In this document: positions 24,167-34,410 of the stretch, piece after piece | Layout of the letters: each line of letters begins with the position of its first letter | Numbering within the stretch: position 1 is the stretch's first letter | The notes under the pieces: model-generated | What the model was told of the DNA's origin: nothing | The model's database searches: none | The model's input: only the letters and a program-made list of their open reading frames with translations | Made by a program: the position numbers and the translations under genes | Origin: Phialophora verrucosa | Lineage: Eukaryota; Ascomycota; Eurotiomycetes; Chaetothyriales; Herpotrichiellaceae | Direction: 5' to 3' | Assembly (NCBI GenBank): GCA_002099365.1 | Contig: MSED01000002.1 | Location: forward strand, 1,488,001 to 1,552,000 | DNA length: 64,000 nt

Positions 24167-25973
24167 TGACTTGTTGATGGTCGGCGCGATATAGGGGTGA
24201 CGAGGCCGAGTTTTAGACAGGATGGAAGGTGAAAGTGCTGTCAATGATTTTAAATCCTCAAAGCGCGCTGGGCCGATCTCGAAGAGCTGGGCCTGTGAAG
24301 CTGATGATCGAGCCCGGTATATGCAACCTGAAGTATCTTCACTGTACTCCCGCTTCGCAGCCTGTTTATCTCGAGACCGATGGTCTGAAGCCTTGGCGAG
24401 ACTGTGGACTCGCAGTCTGGATTTAATGATGTGCCACGGACTGTGTCACCGTGACCCGAATCTTATTCGGCAACGTAGGTGACGAGGCGGGTGACGAGGG
24501 GAGAGCCACGGCGAGGCCTGATATCTTTGATGGAAAGAGAGAATATGCAGGCCAGTTGGCAAGCAGTAGCAGTGATATAAGAAACAAGCTGAGATGGGCG
24601 TATAAGCAACGAACGAAAGGTTCCAGGTTCGCCAAAGGATCAGCAGATGAGCCCACGATGACTGGTATGGACCGGACCTTTATTCGGTACAAGTCGTGTG
24701 ATGATCAGCCGTCTGTCGGGAAACAGTTCACGAGGTGGTAGTGAGTAATAAGAGCCTAGGTCAAGCGAGCGACTCCGGGATCTGATGCTGGAGATGGGTA
24801 CCTGCGCCACGGCCACTGCAGCGACCAGGGAACAGCAGGCGAAACTAGGCGCCTGACCTCACTAGATGCGGAGGGTGTATGGGAACCTAACTGACAGGTA
24901 AGGCGCCACGGGGATGGAAGAAAGATGCATGCTGCATCTGGGTGAGGCGAGGAGATCGTCCAGATGTTGTTGGTGGCGGCGAATGGAAACGACGATGCAA
25001 TGAAACCGCCCGGTGCATACTCGTCCTCGTAGGATGCCACGTCGAAGGCCTGTATGGGGTCGAGGGGGGTCGGAGGAATTATCGGGGCCTCGAAAATGTC
25101 ATGTTTGTCCGGCGTTGATTGGCTTCGGGGATTTGCGCGTTGAAGAAAAGGCGGGTCGGCGACGACGAGTGGTTGGTCGTTGACGGCCCGTCGCGAATCA
25201 GTCGGGCGCGAATGCATGAGGTTTTCCCCCTTCAGGTACACACGACTCACCTGCCACTCACCGACCATCCACCTGGCACTCTCATGGCAGAATGGCTTCT
25301 ACAGATAGGCGGACATTGGCGGCTTGATGCAGTGCGAGATGAACGAGGCTCAAGCGTCCATGCACTCATCAGTAGACTGACAGCATCTCATGCAATGCGT
25401 CCGACTGTGCATGCACATGTTGTGCCACACTGGTCCGACAACCAAAGACTGAACGGTTTCTGCAAGCGCACAGATGCGATTTTGACCCCGAACAAGAAGC
25501 AGTGCTTAGGTACGCACAAGTAAAGCCTCGAACCGACCCCGAACTCCTTTTTTCTCCTGAGTTGTCTATGCTCCTTTATATTATTGTGGCATCAGGCATG
25601 GGTTTGCCAGGACTGCTGCCACTCTCTCCAACTCCCAGCTCATGATTCATGATGTTTTTGACCTCCTATGGGTGAATTGACAACATGTAGGGCAGGTTGA
25701 CATGCACCTACGGGGTATCACGACGAATCTTTCAAATGAAATTTCGCCTTGAGGTTTGTTGAACCATGTTATGTCTTGTTGTGAAAACAAACGCCAGATC
25801 CAACACTCCCCAATGCTAACACTGACCGTTGGAGTAATCCATTGCAGGTTGAAGCAAGATGTTATGATCGAGCCCAACCCGCAAGAACTGCCCGTTTGCT
25901 GATAAGGAGGACAAAACCTAGTGAAGTTAGGAGACTGGGCGCCTGGCATTACCTTTTACGCCCGGGGAAGTGC
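24167..25973. other. Intergenic region, 1.8 kb
   Basis: It lies upstream of the VOC-fusion gene and downstream of Nep1, both transcribed leftward. A minus-strand frame at 25268-24756 is open for 170 codons but has no domain I know and no family-like pattern, so I do not call it. The sequence just upstream of 24166 should hold the VOC-gene promoter. Confidence 0.4.
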
Positions 25974-26925
25974 TCAGATAATATCCCAGGCGTCTTCGCA
26001 AGCGTGACAAAACTTGCTACAGGCAATACTTGCGGAGAGGCTGTAGTTGCTAATACTGATGGCTTCGTCCTTGAAAGCATCAGCAAAGTCGTCTTTGCCT
26101 TTGGCCATGGCACCGACGAAGACGCAGATGCTCTCCGTGGCGCCCAGTGTGTCCACATAATCTCGTACTCGTACGACATCTGCGTCGAAACTCAGGGTGA
26201 CCTTCCGGCAATTTGGTGGCAGGTGGTCCGTGATAGGGTTCTTGATGACTTTGAGAAGCTTCTCTTGAGAGTTGACTGATCGAATCGACAGTTTGTGGAG
26301 CAGCTGGACCATCAGGCCAGCAAATCGCTTGAAAGTTCTAGGGATGCGGACGGTTGGGCTGACTTCGATCAAAACGCCCTTGGCGGTGTGGATGTAGATC
26401 TGGAGCTTGCCGGCCTTGTTGATGGGAGAGTCCAGGAGTGTAAGCAGGCACTGGACGTTGAAGTCAGCTCGCCATGACACAGTGCTCTCATGTGGGATAT
26501 ATAGCCACCTGATGCGTGATATCCGGTCTGGCATCACTTATGTCTCGCCCCATCTTTCGCATGACACCAATATGTTCATCGCTGTTCAGCAGCGAGAATT
26601 TTTCTTCTTTGCCTCCAGCCTTCCCGCTGTGGGCGGCGCGGTATGTCTCGAGGGAAGCATTTGAGAGTACCACGATCAACCGCTTCGTGTCCTTGTCAGT
26701 CGACGCAATCGGGACATGCTGCTCAGCGATGAGTCGAGGAAGCTCGGGCGGAGGGAGCGACTGTGTCCCTGTAGAAGGAAGTGAGTCAGAACCAAACCAG
26801 AACGAGAAGATGTTGGACTTGGAACTCGCGAATTTCCCCTTGCAGAAGGCTTGTTTGAACATGGCATTTTGAGACATACTCGATCGCTTTCTCTTGGTGC
26901 CGGCTTCGCTGGATCTGGCAGCCAT
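25974..26925 (-). CDS. NEP1: 18S rRNA pseudouridine N1-methyltransferase Nep1/Emg1
   Basis: Exons 26925-26509 and 26450-25974 encode 297 residues; the 58-nt intron (GTGGCT...CCAG) lies after the conserved RPDITHQ and before CLLTLLDSPINKAG, a join that restores the Nep1 core. Other landmarks are RLIVVLSNASLETY, the LLNSDEHIGVMRKMGRD segment, the conserved EVSPTVRIPRTFKRFAGLM block and the C-terminal SPOUT-knot region FVGAMAKGKDDFAD followed by SISNYSLSASIACSKFC, which carries the S-adenosylmethionine site. The enzyme methylates the hypermodified pseudouridine of helix 35 in 18S rRNA and is needed for 40S assembly in the nucleolus. Length is close to the family norm plus a Ser/Lys-rich fungal N-terminal extension of about 45 residues. 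Confidence 0.96.
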
Positions 26926-27342
26926 GGTCGCGAGGCTGTGCTGTGTCGAGTCTAGATCTGGAAGGCAAGGTCGAACAGCAGATCACGGTGATACAAAAAG
27001 GGCAGTAGTATGTTACAAATATCGACGATCTGGGGACAATGCCAGCGGTGATAGTTGAACAACAGGGTGTGTCAAAATCTAGATTTTGAGGTTTTCATGC
27101 CTACTGAGTACTCGGTATGATCGAAATTAGGCCCCGCACCGAGAACGCTCACGGTCCCTTTTGCCTGTATGTCCGAGTCGCCTGATGACTCATCACTTGG
27201 CATTTGCATGGCATGGGTGATGGCGGCCAAGCTTCTTCTCCCTCACACTTCCTTCATCCTCTCGGTGCTGAGACTGCATCAATCTCGCAACAGTCTCACG
27301 AGGATCAGTCGAATGTTACGTGGAAGGCCCAATATAGGCAGT
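26926..27342. other. Nep1 promoter region
   Basis: A 417-bp gap holding the Nep1 promoter and the 3' flank of the decayed regulator gene. No coding signal is seen. Confidence 0.45.
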
Positions 27343-29200
27343 CTAACCGTCGCGGGCTACAGTCTCACTCTCCACCGTCATCTTCCAGACCTTGTACCAA
27401 AATGCCAGACAATACTCCCGCCACTGGAACCTCTTGACCACTTTCTCCAGGCCACTCCATTCCACCGTCTCCAGATACTTGGTCGTCATCTTGACCACTA
27501 GTCGAAATCGTGGGTCGTCTTCTGGGTCTGAACGAGCTCGTAAAATCATTGCCGTCAGCGACCCTGCCAGCTTGATGCATACCCAGATTAGCAACTCAGC
27601 TGAAGCTGCATTGGTCTGCTGGGTAACCATGTCAAGAAATATTGAACAGCATGAGACCCATCTCACGACTGCTGTGCGGTAGAACGCGAGTATCGCTCTG
27701 CGTGAGTCGTGTCGAGGAGCGTCTGCTGAAGGCCGATTAACAGAACGTAGTCTTCCATTGTCAATCCACCGTGGTTGGGCAAGAGCCATTTTGCCAGAAG
27801 ACACCATCCTCGCTCCCGGAGTTCCATATTCAATGCAATCTGGACACTGTAGCACGAATTCTTGTATAAGTCCACCACCTTCCAATTGTCGTAGATGACT
27901 TTTGGACGGGAGATAACTGGTGGGCACAATCTCCTTTGCTGTACCAACCGCGCGATTCCCAGTCCGAAATCCAAAGGCCCGATGGTATTATAGCCTGCAA
28001 TAGGCGCTTTGGAGGGATTGGGAGCAACCATTAGTTGATCGCGAAGTGCTTCGTCGCCAGCCGCTGTGATAAGAGCGTCCGTGATTGACGCGCTAAGGAA
28101 GTACCATAGCGCCAAAATACTGGACATATGAGCCGAACAGTATCACTTCTGACACTGGACTAGCAGCTCACCCTCTGATGGCCAGCCCAAGCAACCTGCA
28201 CTGGTCAAAATATGCCAATTCTCCCTGCAGGTCAACCAACCGACGCAAGCCGCTGATATGGGCCTCGAATGCGATCATGTTCCCAAACAGAAACTGTCCC
28301 AGGCCGATTGTTGTCAGTCCAACGCAAGGTGGTACGATACCGATACTCGTAATGCCATAGCTTACCACTTACTTCTAAGTCGAGGAGTGCAAGAATCGCC
28401 CAGAGAACGGCGGTCTCGCGGTAACTATCGCCTTCTCTCAACACTGCTGAAGGTTGCTCAGAACGTTTCCATGTGGTACGCCGTCTCTTTGTCAGCTTGA
28501 CTCTGCTCCGAGTGATGAATTCGCAGATTGGGCAGCGATAGTGCAACCAGAGCTTCAGACATGACGGGATTTTCAAGACTGTACTTGAAATACCGGTTGT
28601 ACAGGGGAAGTATCTGTCGTGCTTTCATCGCGACCTTGATACGCTCTCATGCCACCTTCCGCTCCGCGCCTAAGAAGGTGCGTCGGACCGTATGCATTCA
28701 AGACTGAAGAAGACAATCGGGTCAGTCTTTTGTGCCGTTCGATATGGTGATATTGATGAAGATCGAGGGGCCCTTACAGAAGTCCACCACCTCCGAAAGC
28801 CAGTCCTGTGGTGTTATAGGATAACACGCAAAGGGATCTGATCTCAACTCGTGCAAGTCTCGATCGACCCAGTTCTGGACTGGAGCTATCCTTGCGCGCA
28901 GCTGTCTCTGGGACGTTGGCTTTGAGTTGTCTGGTTTTGAGCCAGAACCATTGGCTTCCCTTCCCGTCATAGGTTTCCAACGTTTTGGAAAATTGATTCC
29001 GATGTAGTGGACTTCTTTCTTCCTGATTTCTTGCCAAATCGGGAACAGGATATTCCCATATGCTTAAAAGTTATCTCCATCGTGCTCTGCTCACGGTAGA
29101 CTGCAGGCGGACATCGCAGAAGCCAGAGCTTCTGTGTGAGCTGGATTGCTGAGGAACTTGCGAAAGTACCCATCACATAGATCTCGGGTGAATGAGGAAG
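27343..29200 (-). pseudogene. Decayed fungal-specific transcription-factor-domain gene
   Basis: Right to left I can read: QNWVDRDLHELRSDPFACYP (about 28875-28815), QILPLYNRYFKYSLENPVMS, a stretch to KETAYHMETF, then EGDSYRETAVLWAILALLDLE, then FLFGNMIAFEAHISGLRRLV, ILALWYFLSASITDAL, the YDNWKVVDLYKNSCYSV block and a C-terminal LETVEWSGLEKVVKRFQWRE. This is the layout of the fungal-specific regulator middle domain (Fungal_trans_2/DUF3468 type). Introns at about 28389-28295 (GTAAGT...ACAG) and 28164-28110 still splice in frame. But a one-base frame change is needed at about 28470, another at about 27690, and a stop interrupts the frame near 28640. No zinc cluster was found. The right boundary is approximate. 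It is most likely a recent pseudogene; sequencing error is the alternative. Confidence 0.65.
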
Positions 29201-30105
29201 CTAGATTTGCAACGCCGCCTTATACGCTTCTGCTTGCATGACAAAAGGCTTAGATTTGAATTACCATGGTGTCGATAGGTCGCTTCCTTAGGTGTCGCAG
29301 GACGAGAGATTTGTCCAGGCTGACGGCTGTCCCGGTTGCAATGACGATGAATCGCCATAGGAGGAGGCGCAAACCGCATTCAATGAGAAAGTTTCTTGCT
29401 CAGACCAGGATGTCCAGGGCTATGGCAGCTCACAATTGAGGAAGATGAATCTGAGGTGGCCAACTTGTATAGGTACGATCCCTAGGTCTCAACTATGGTT
29501 CAGGGACACCAGAATGAGAGACACGTAGCGGCGGCGAGGCTTTGCCGTGCCTGACACGCAGATTAGAGGCCCAGTCTTCTTTGCTGTCTGTCTTTACTCA
29601 TAAGTCTCTAATTCACGAATATTCTGCCGGTAGTGACATCAATGCCTGGAGCGTCTTCCTCACTGGTTGCCATCCTCTCCATTGAGCTCATGAGCAGGAC
29701 TGTTCATCGTTGTGAAGTTTTACAGTCACTGACTCGCATCGTGTGCCTAATGGCGCTTATGCCCGGACCCACATGAGTCAGAGTGGGCGCTAGCTGTGCT
29801 AGCGACAAGGCAATATTCTTTCATCTGGCGCAGGAAACAGTTGTGTCGCGCAATCGACGGCAGCGAACAGACTCTGGCCCTGCTTGTCAACAACAAGCTC
29901 CTTGATTGTTCTTCATCCTTCTGCTGACGTATGCTTATGTGAACCGTGTCATCTGCGTCCGGCAAGAGAGACTGACAGCCACTGGCGCTTTGTGGAGGAG
30001 GATGAATTGAGCCCACGGCGACTCGAAGGCAGCTGAACTGCCCTCCTTCCTAACATCTGCAATCGTCCATCTGGGGTCACAGGCCACCGATAACCCGCCG
30101 CCGCC
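29201..30105. other. Intergenic region, Rpb7 promoter
   Basis: A 900-bp stretch between the start side of the decayed regulator gene and the Rpb7 start. It should hold the Rpb7 promoter. No coding sequence or repeat is recognised. Confidence 0.45.
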
Positions 30106-30780
30106 ATGTTTTTTCTGCGATACCTCGAGCGCGAGATGAAAATCCACCCTTCCTTCTTCGCGTCGAACATCACCGGGATTCTCAAGAACCAACTGTACGC
30201 CGAGTTGGAAGGAAGTTGCAATGGAGAATACTACATTGTCTGCATCATGGACATCTACAACATCTCTCCTGGGAAAGTAGTGCCGGGCCTAGGAGAAGCG
30301 ATCTACACCATCCTCTACCGTGCAATCTTGTGGAAGCCGTTCAAAGGGGAGACGGTAGGGCTCGAGACACATAATTCGCAGAGGCGGCCTGTTGACACCA
30401 GTTGTGTTTAGATCGACTGCGCTGTCAATTCCATCAAGCCACAAGGAGTCTTCTGCGAAGCTGGACCGCTGACTGTGTTTGTCTCCAAGCTGGTAGGTTG
30501 TGACGACGATACTCTGAAGGTCCAGCCTGTATTGACGTGTTGAAAAAGCATATTCCACCTGACATGCGATACAACCCAGATGCCACTCCTCCACAATATT
30601 CTAATAACTCCGGCGATGTGATTGAGAAGGGCTCCGCTGTTAGGGTCCGGCTGATCGGTTTGCGAAGCGACGTCAACCACATCTACGCGATCGGAAAGAT
30701 GTCATCACAGTGGTTCGGGTAGGCAAAGGCTGTCCGATCTGTAATAAGGGTATACTGACACAAGAATTAGCCCTGCCTGA
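30106..30780 (+). CDS. RPB7: RNA polymerase II subunit Rpb7
   Basis: Exons 30106-30354, 30412-30492, 30549-30718 and 30771-30780 give 169 residues, close to the 171 of yeast Rpb7. The N-terminal tip domain begins MFFLRYLEREMKIHPSFF and includes YAELEGSCNG and ISPGKVVPG; the C-terminal OB/S1-like domain includes YRAILWKPFKGE, CEAGPLTVFVSK, HIPPDMRYNPDATPPQYS and IYAIGKMSSQWFG. Rpb7 pairs with Rpb4 to form the stalk of RNA polymerase II, binds emerging RNA and also works in mRNA decay. The last exon is only 10 nt (C-CCT-GCC-TGA). Without that splice the frame stops at once at 30720-30722, so the end is one or two residues uncertain. The introns are 52-57 nt with GTAGGx donors. Confidence 0.96.
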
Positions 30781-31545
30781 TATGGCTAGCTATTCAGGAC
30801 GTCCATTGTCGGCGTTGGCAATATCAGATCTCGTCACAGGATGGTGACTCAAGAACCGAGAGGATTCGACCACTCCTGCCTGCCGCTTCCTATGAATCCT
30901 GTCGGATCCCGGACGTGTGCTCCCTGTCGAGGAAAGAGGCCTTCGACATGAGACAGGAATTCTACCTATTCTCGAAGGCTTCTCAAAAAAGGACGTCACC
31001 AGTTGGATATGACGTGGCCCTGCACGCTCAGACGAACTGTACTCGTACTTGTAGAGGGTGCTCCATACCGATCTTGGTGATCTCAAACATGGCCCCCTCA
31101 TAAAAGATGAAACGGCACTAATGCGGGGATGTGGTCGGGGCTGAGGTTGGGTGTTTGGGACGCGATGGGCGATGGGCGGGGCAACGCGTCTTCCCATTGA
31201 AGAACCTCGCGCATGCTGCGCCATGGAGGAAAAATGCACCCTTCAGGGACACCATAAACATCACTACTTCAATTAAATCGTCCGGTTCACTGCTTGCCTA
31301 TTCGTGGACTGATCCTGCTACCGATTTCTGAAGCGCAGGCCGCCATCTCATCCCTTTCTAGTATTCGGTCGACTCTTGTTTATTTACCTGCCTGTTTCCG
31401 TTATTTTTCTGCCACGCCCATCAACACCACTTGAACGACGGCTGTTGGCGTGTCTGCTCCAGACTTCTCACGCTTCTTCGCGTTCTTCTACTACACTCTC
31501 AGCATTGCTGTACTCGAAGCTGATACACCTGGCGCCATTGTCAAG
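30781..31545. other. Intergenic region, 0.77 kb
   Basis: A gap between Rpb7 and the NTF2-like gene, both rightward. The last ~200 bases before the start are pyrimidine-rich (around 31340-31500), which suggests a promoter and leader. The frame of the next gene is open upstream to 31450 without an ATG. Confidence 0.45.
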
Positions 31546-33274
31546 ATGACACTCAAAGAAGTCTACCAGCGGTTTCTAGACCTGCCCAACCCTCTCAGCC
31601 TGTCTGAGAACGCTTCACTTCACTACGTTACCACGCTGAGCACCTTCTCTTCGTCTGCCGACATAGTCCGACACCTCGAGTCACAAAACAGAAAGGTGGT
31701 TAGAGCCAAACATGCGAGAGTACTATCGGCTGTGGAGGGATCCAACGGGCTTGCGCTCGAAGTAGAAACAGTGCTGCAGTTTATCGCAGGCGGAGGGACC
31801 TACCTGCCAGGCCTAGAGAACTTCATTGTCGACAAAATGGCCGTGATCCCCACGGTAGGGACGCTCGAAGCTCCAACGAATGCCTGAGACTGACTGCATG
31901 CACATCCAGACCCACATTGTCCACTTCGACAGAGAACGGAAAATTTCCCAGATTCGCATTTCTTGGGACCAGGGATCTCTGCTCAAGCAGACCGAGGTAA
32001 TTGGGTCAAGAGGGAGGAACTGGCCTGTTTTCGACGGCAAAGATCAGATCAGACTTATCAACACCAGCTCGAATGCCGTACCAGCAGCGCCCGAGTTGCC
32101 AACCAGTCCCCGAGGTCGGTCCGAGAACCAAAGTATTGCCTCGTCTCGCAATGTCTCACCCAGCAAGAGACACATCAAAGACCCTCACGCCAGCCTCGAT
32201 CTCTTCTCTCCGAACCCTACAGACGAGAACGAACGTGTCCTGAGCCCAAATGCAGTTGCGCCACGGGCCTCAGCGAGGCCTCCACCGCGGGAAATGAGTG
32301 AGCTGTTCGCAGCAGGACATGAAGATCACGCGCCAGGTTCGCCAAAGAAGGCTCCTGCTGAACCAGTCATCGCACCCAAAGCTGGTAGTAGCCAGAAGTT
32401 CACCGCTCCGCGCCTCTTTTCCGCCGACCGCGGTGAGCCTGCTGCTGTCGGATACAAGTCCAACCCGGCCAAGTACAACCACTTTGACCTCGGAGACCCA
32501 GCAGACGATGACGCTTTCCAACACCACGAACCTGAACCCAAGCCGAGGGCAAGAATCCCAATGCGACCGAAGACCAACAAGAACAATAGTCAATGGGACT
32601 TTGCTGACTTCTCAACGCCACAGAAGGTCGGGCAGAAGGTGCGAGATCAGGATGTCGTACATTTCAGCCTCGACACCGCGAACAACGGCCTCGAAACGCC
32701 AGGAAAAAGAGCTGAGGGCAAGCCGCGTCCCGACAATGAGAGTCACTTCGAACTGCAGGATGACGGAACTCCAGTCACACGTCATGTCGTTCCAAAGCCT
32801 CGGAAAGACGCGGAAACCCATTTTCAATTGAAAGACACTGCAACCCCGGATCCAAACCGTACAGTAGGCCGCCCAACGAGCTCAAGCGGGCGCATGGGGT
32901 TGTATTCGAATACTGTGTTCGACGAGGACGAGAACGACCAACCGCAGGGAAAAGCGCCGCTATCGACCATCACGACCAATGCCCACCGGAAACACGATTT
33001 TGATAGCCATTGGTCGATGGCGGACGACTCTCCGGCGGACGGCAAGACGAACAATGAGAACAAGTCCTTCAGCAACCATCGCAAAAACCCGTCGCAGATG
33101 GAGACACACTGGAACACTTACGATGAGTCGCCCGACCAGTCCAAGAAAGCCCCTAGGCAGTCCGCATTAAGAAAAGGAATGGAGAGCCACTGGAGCATGG
33201 GCGAAGGGGATGAACAAAGCACTGGCGAGAATGGCAGCAAGAGTAAAGCGCAGAAAAGCTTTTGGGACTTTTAG
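31546..33274 (+). CDS. NTF2-like domain protein with repeated H-[F/W] motifs
   Basis: Exons 31546-31854 and 31910-33274 encode 557 residues. I chose ATG 31546 (MTLKEVYQRFLDLPNPLSLS). About residues 1-155 look like an NTF2-like fold: helices, then LEVETVLQFIAGGGTYLPG, then the strands HIVHFDRERKISQIRISWDQ across the intron join. Residues ~155-290 are Ser/Pro-rich. From residue ~293 to the end there are eight spaced short motifs of the form [S/T/N/V]-H-[F/W] followed by acidic residues and often Thr-Pro or Ser-Pro (NHFDLGD, SQWDFADFSTP, VHFSLD, SHFELQDDGTP, THFQLKDTATP, SHWSMADDSP, THWNTYDESP, SHWSMGEGD), plus a C-terminal SFWDF. Fungal relatives are annotated only as hypothetical, as far as I know. 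A scaffold that binds a partner through repeated linear motifs is my inference. Confidence 0.85.
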
Positions 33275-34410
33275 GCAGACTGCGTAGCGATGGCCTCAGC
33301 CACTGCACGCGCATACCGAAGTCTTGGGCGACTGGCGCTGGTAGGGGAATATTCTAGGCTGTGATTGCCGAACGAGGGACACAACTTGCATGTCCACGAT
33401 ACTGGTTATTGTTACTATGAGGCAGTCGGTACTGAGTGAGCATGGCCATTGAGTAGCCTAGATAAGAGGACTCTGCAGACCGTGTCGCTGCTCTAAAACT
33501 TCTGGTACTTCGTTGATGCAGCTTGACATCATATTCGATGATTTACGTTGATCTCATGAACACTGCATACTAAGCAGTGTGGCAGTCCAGGAACGCGGGC
33601 TGGATCGCGAGTGAGAGAAGGCTACACGGACTTAAGGCGTCCAAGGATGTGCCTCTCGAATGCTCAGCTCACTGGTGAAATCGACATGTCTCCATTGCCA
33701 TGCCGCCCCCGCACACACGCCAGTGAGTCATCGACAGCGCCGTTGGCGTATCAGATCATGGGTATGTACTCGTACGGCGTATGATCGCGCTGATAAACAG
33801 CGCATTGGAAGTTGCCCAGTGCGCATAGTTTATCCCCCTTCGAGGTCTCCTTCTTGATTGGACTCGCACTTGGCGTTCTGTCAGTCGAGTCGCTTACCAC
33901 GGCTCAAGGTTCTCTTCCTAAACTACTTTCATCCTTCTATCACTTGTTTCGAGCCGTCAATCTCTCTTGCAATTGATCTTTTCCCTTCCCTCCCCCCCTC
34001 TTGATCTCACCACTGCTGACGCTGTGCCTACCGTCGACGGTTGCGATTCCGAAGCTGGAGCAATCTCGCGCTGAGGAACTCTTTCCCGGGGCCTTGCACG
34101 TGCACGCGCTCATTCGCAGATAATCTCTGTTATATCCGAGCATCCACTTTCCCCAGGCACCTACTTCCCATCGTCCACGTTTGCGCTCCTACTGTCCATT
34201 GACAAGCGTCGCGCAGCTACAAGCTTTGAGCAAGGAGCCTTCCCTGGCGCTCTACACCTTCGAGTAGGCGTTGCGAAGGACGACTTCCGCTGACAAGAAT
34301 CTCTCAACACCCAGGCGCCGCGCCACCTCCAGGGAAGTTGGCGGGGTTGGAGAGCGCAATATTTTTCATCGAGAGATAGGAAGGGCGGTTACTACGAGAA
34401 TAGTCGCAAA
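33275..34410. other. Long upstream region of the 938-aa regulator gene
   Basis: A 1.1-kb stretch, pyrimidine-rich over about 33840-34020, with several short upstream ATG frames. Long leaders with upstream frames are common for fungal regulators. I see no coding domain. Confidence 0.45.

Noticed and set aside
24756..25268. 170-codon minus-strand frame
   Set aside because: No domain, no clear splice partners and no family-like motifs; not enough to call a gene.
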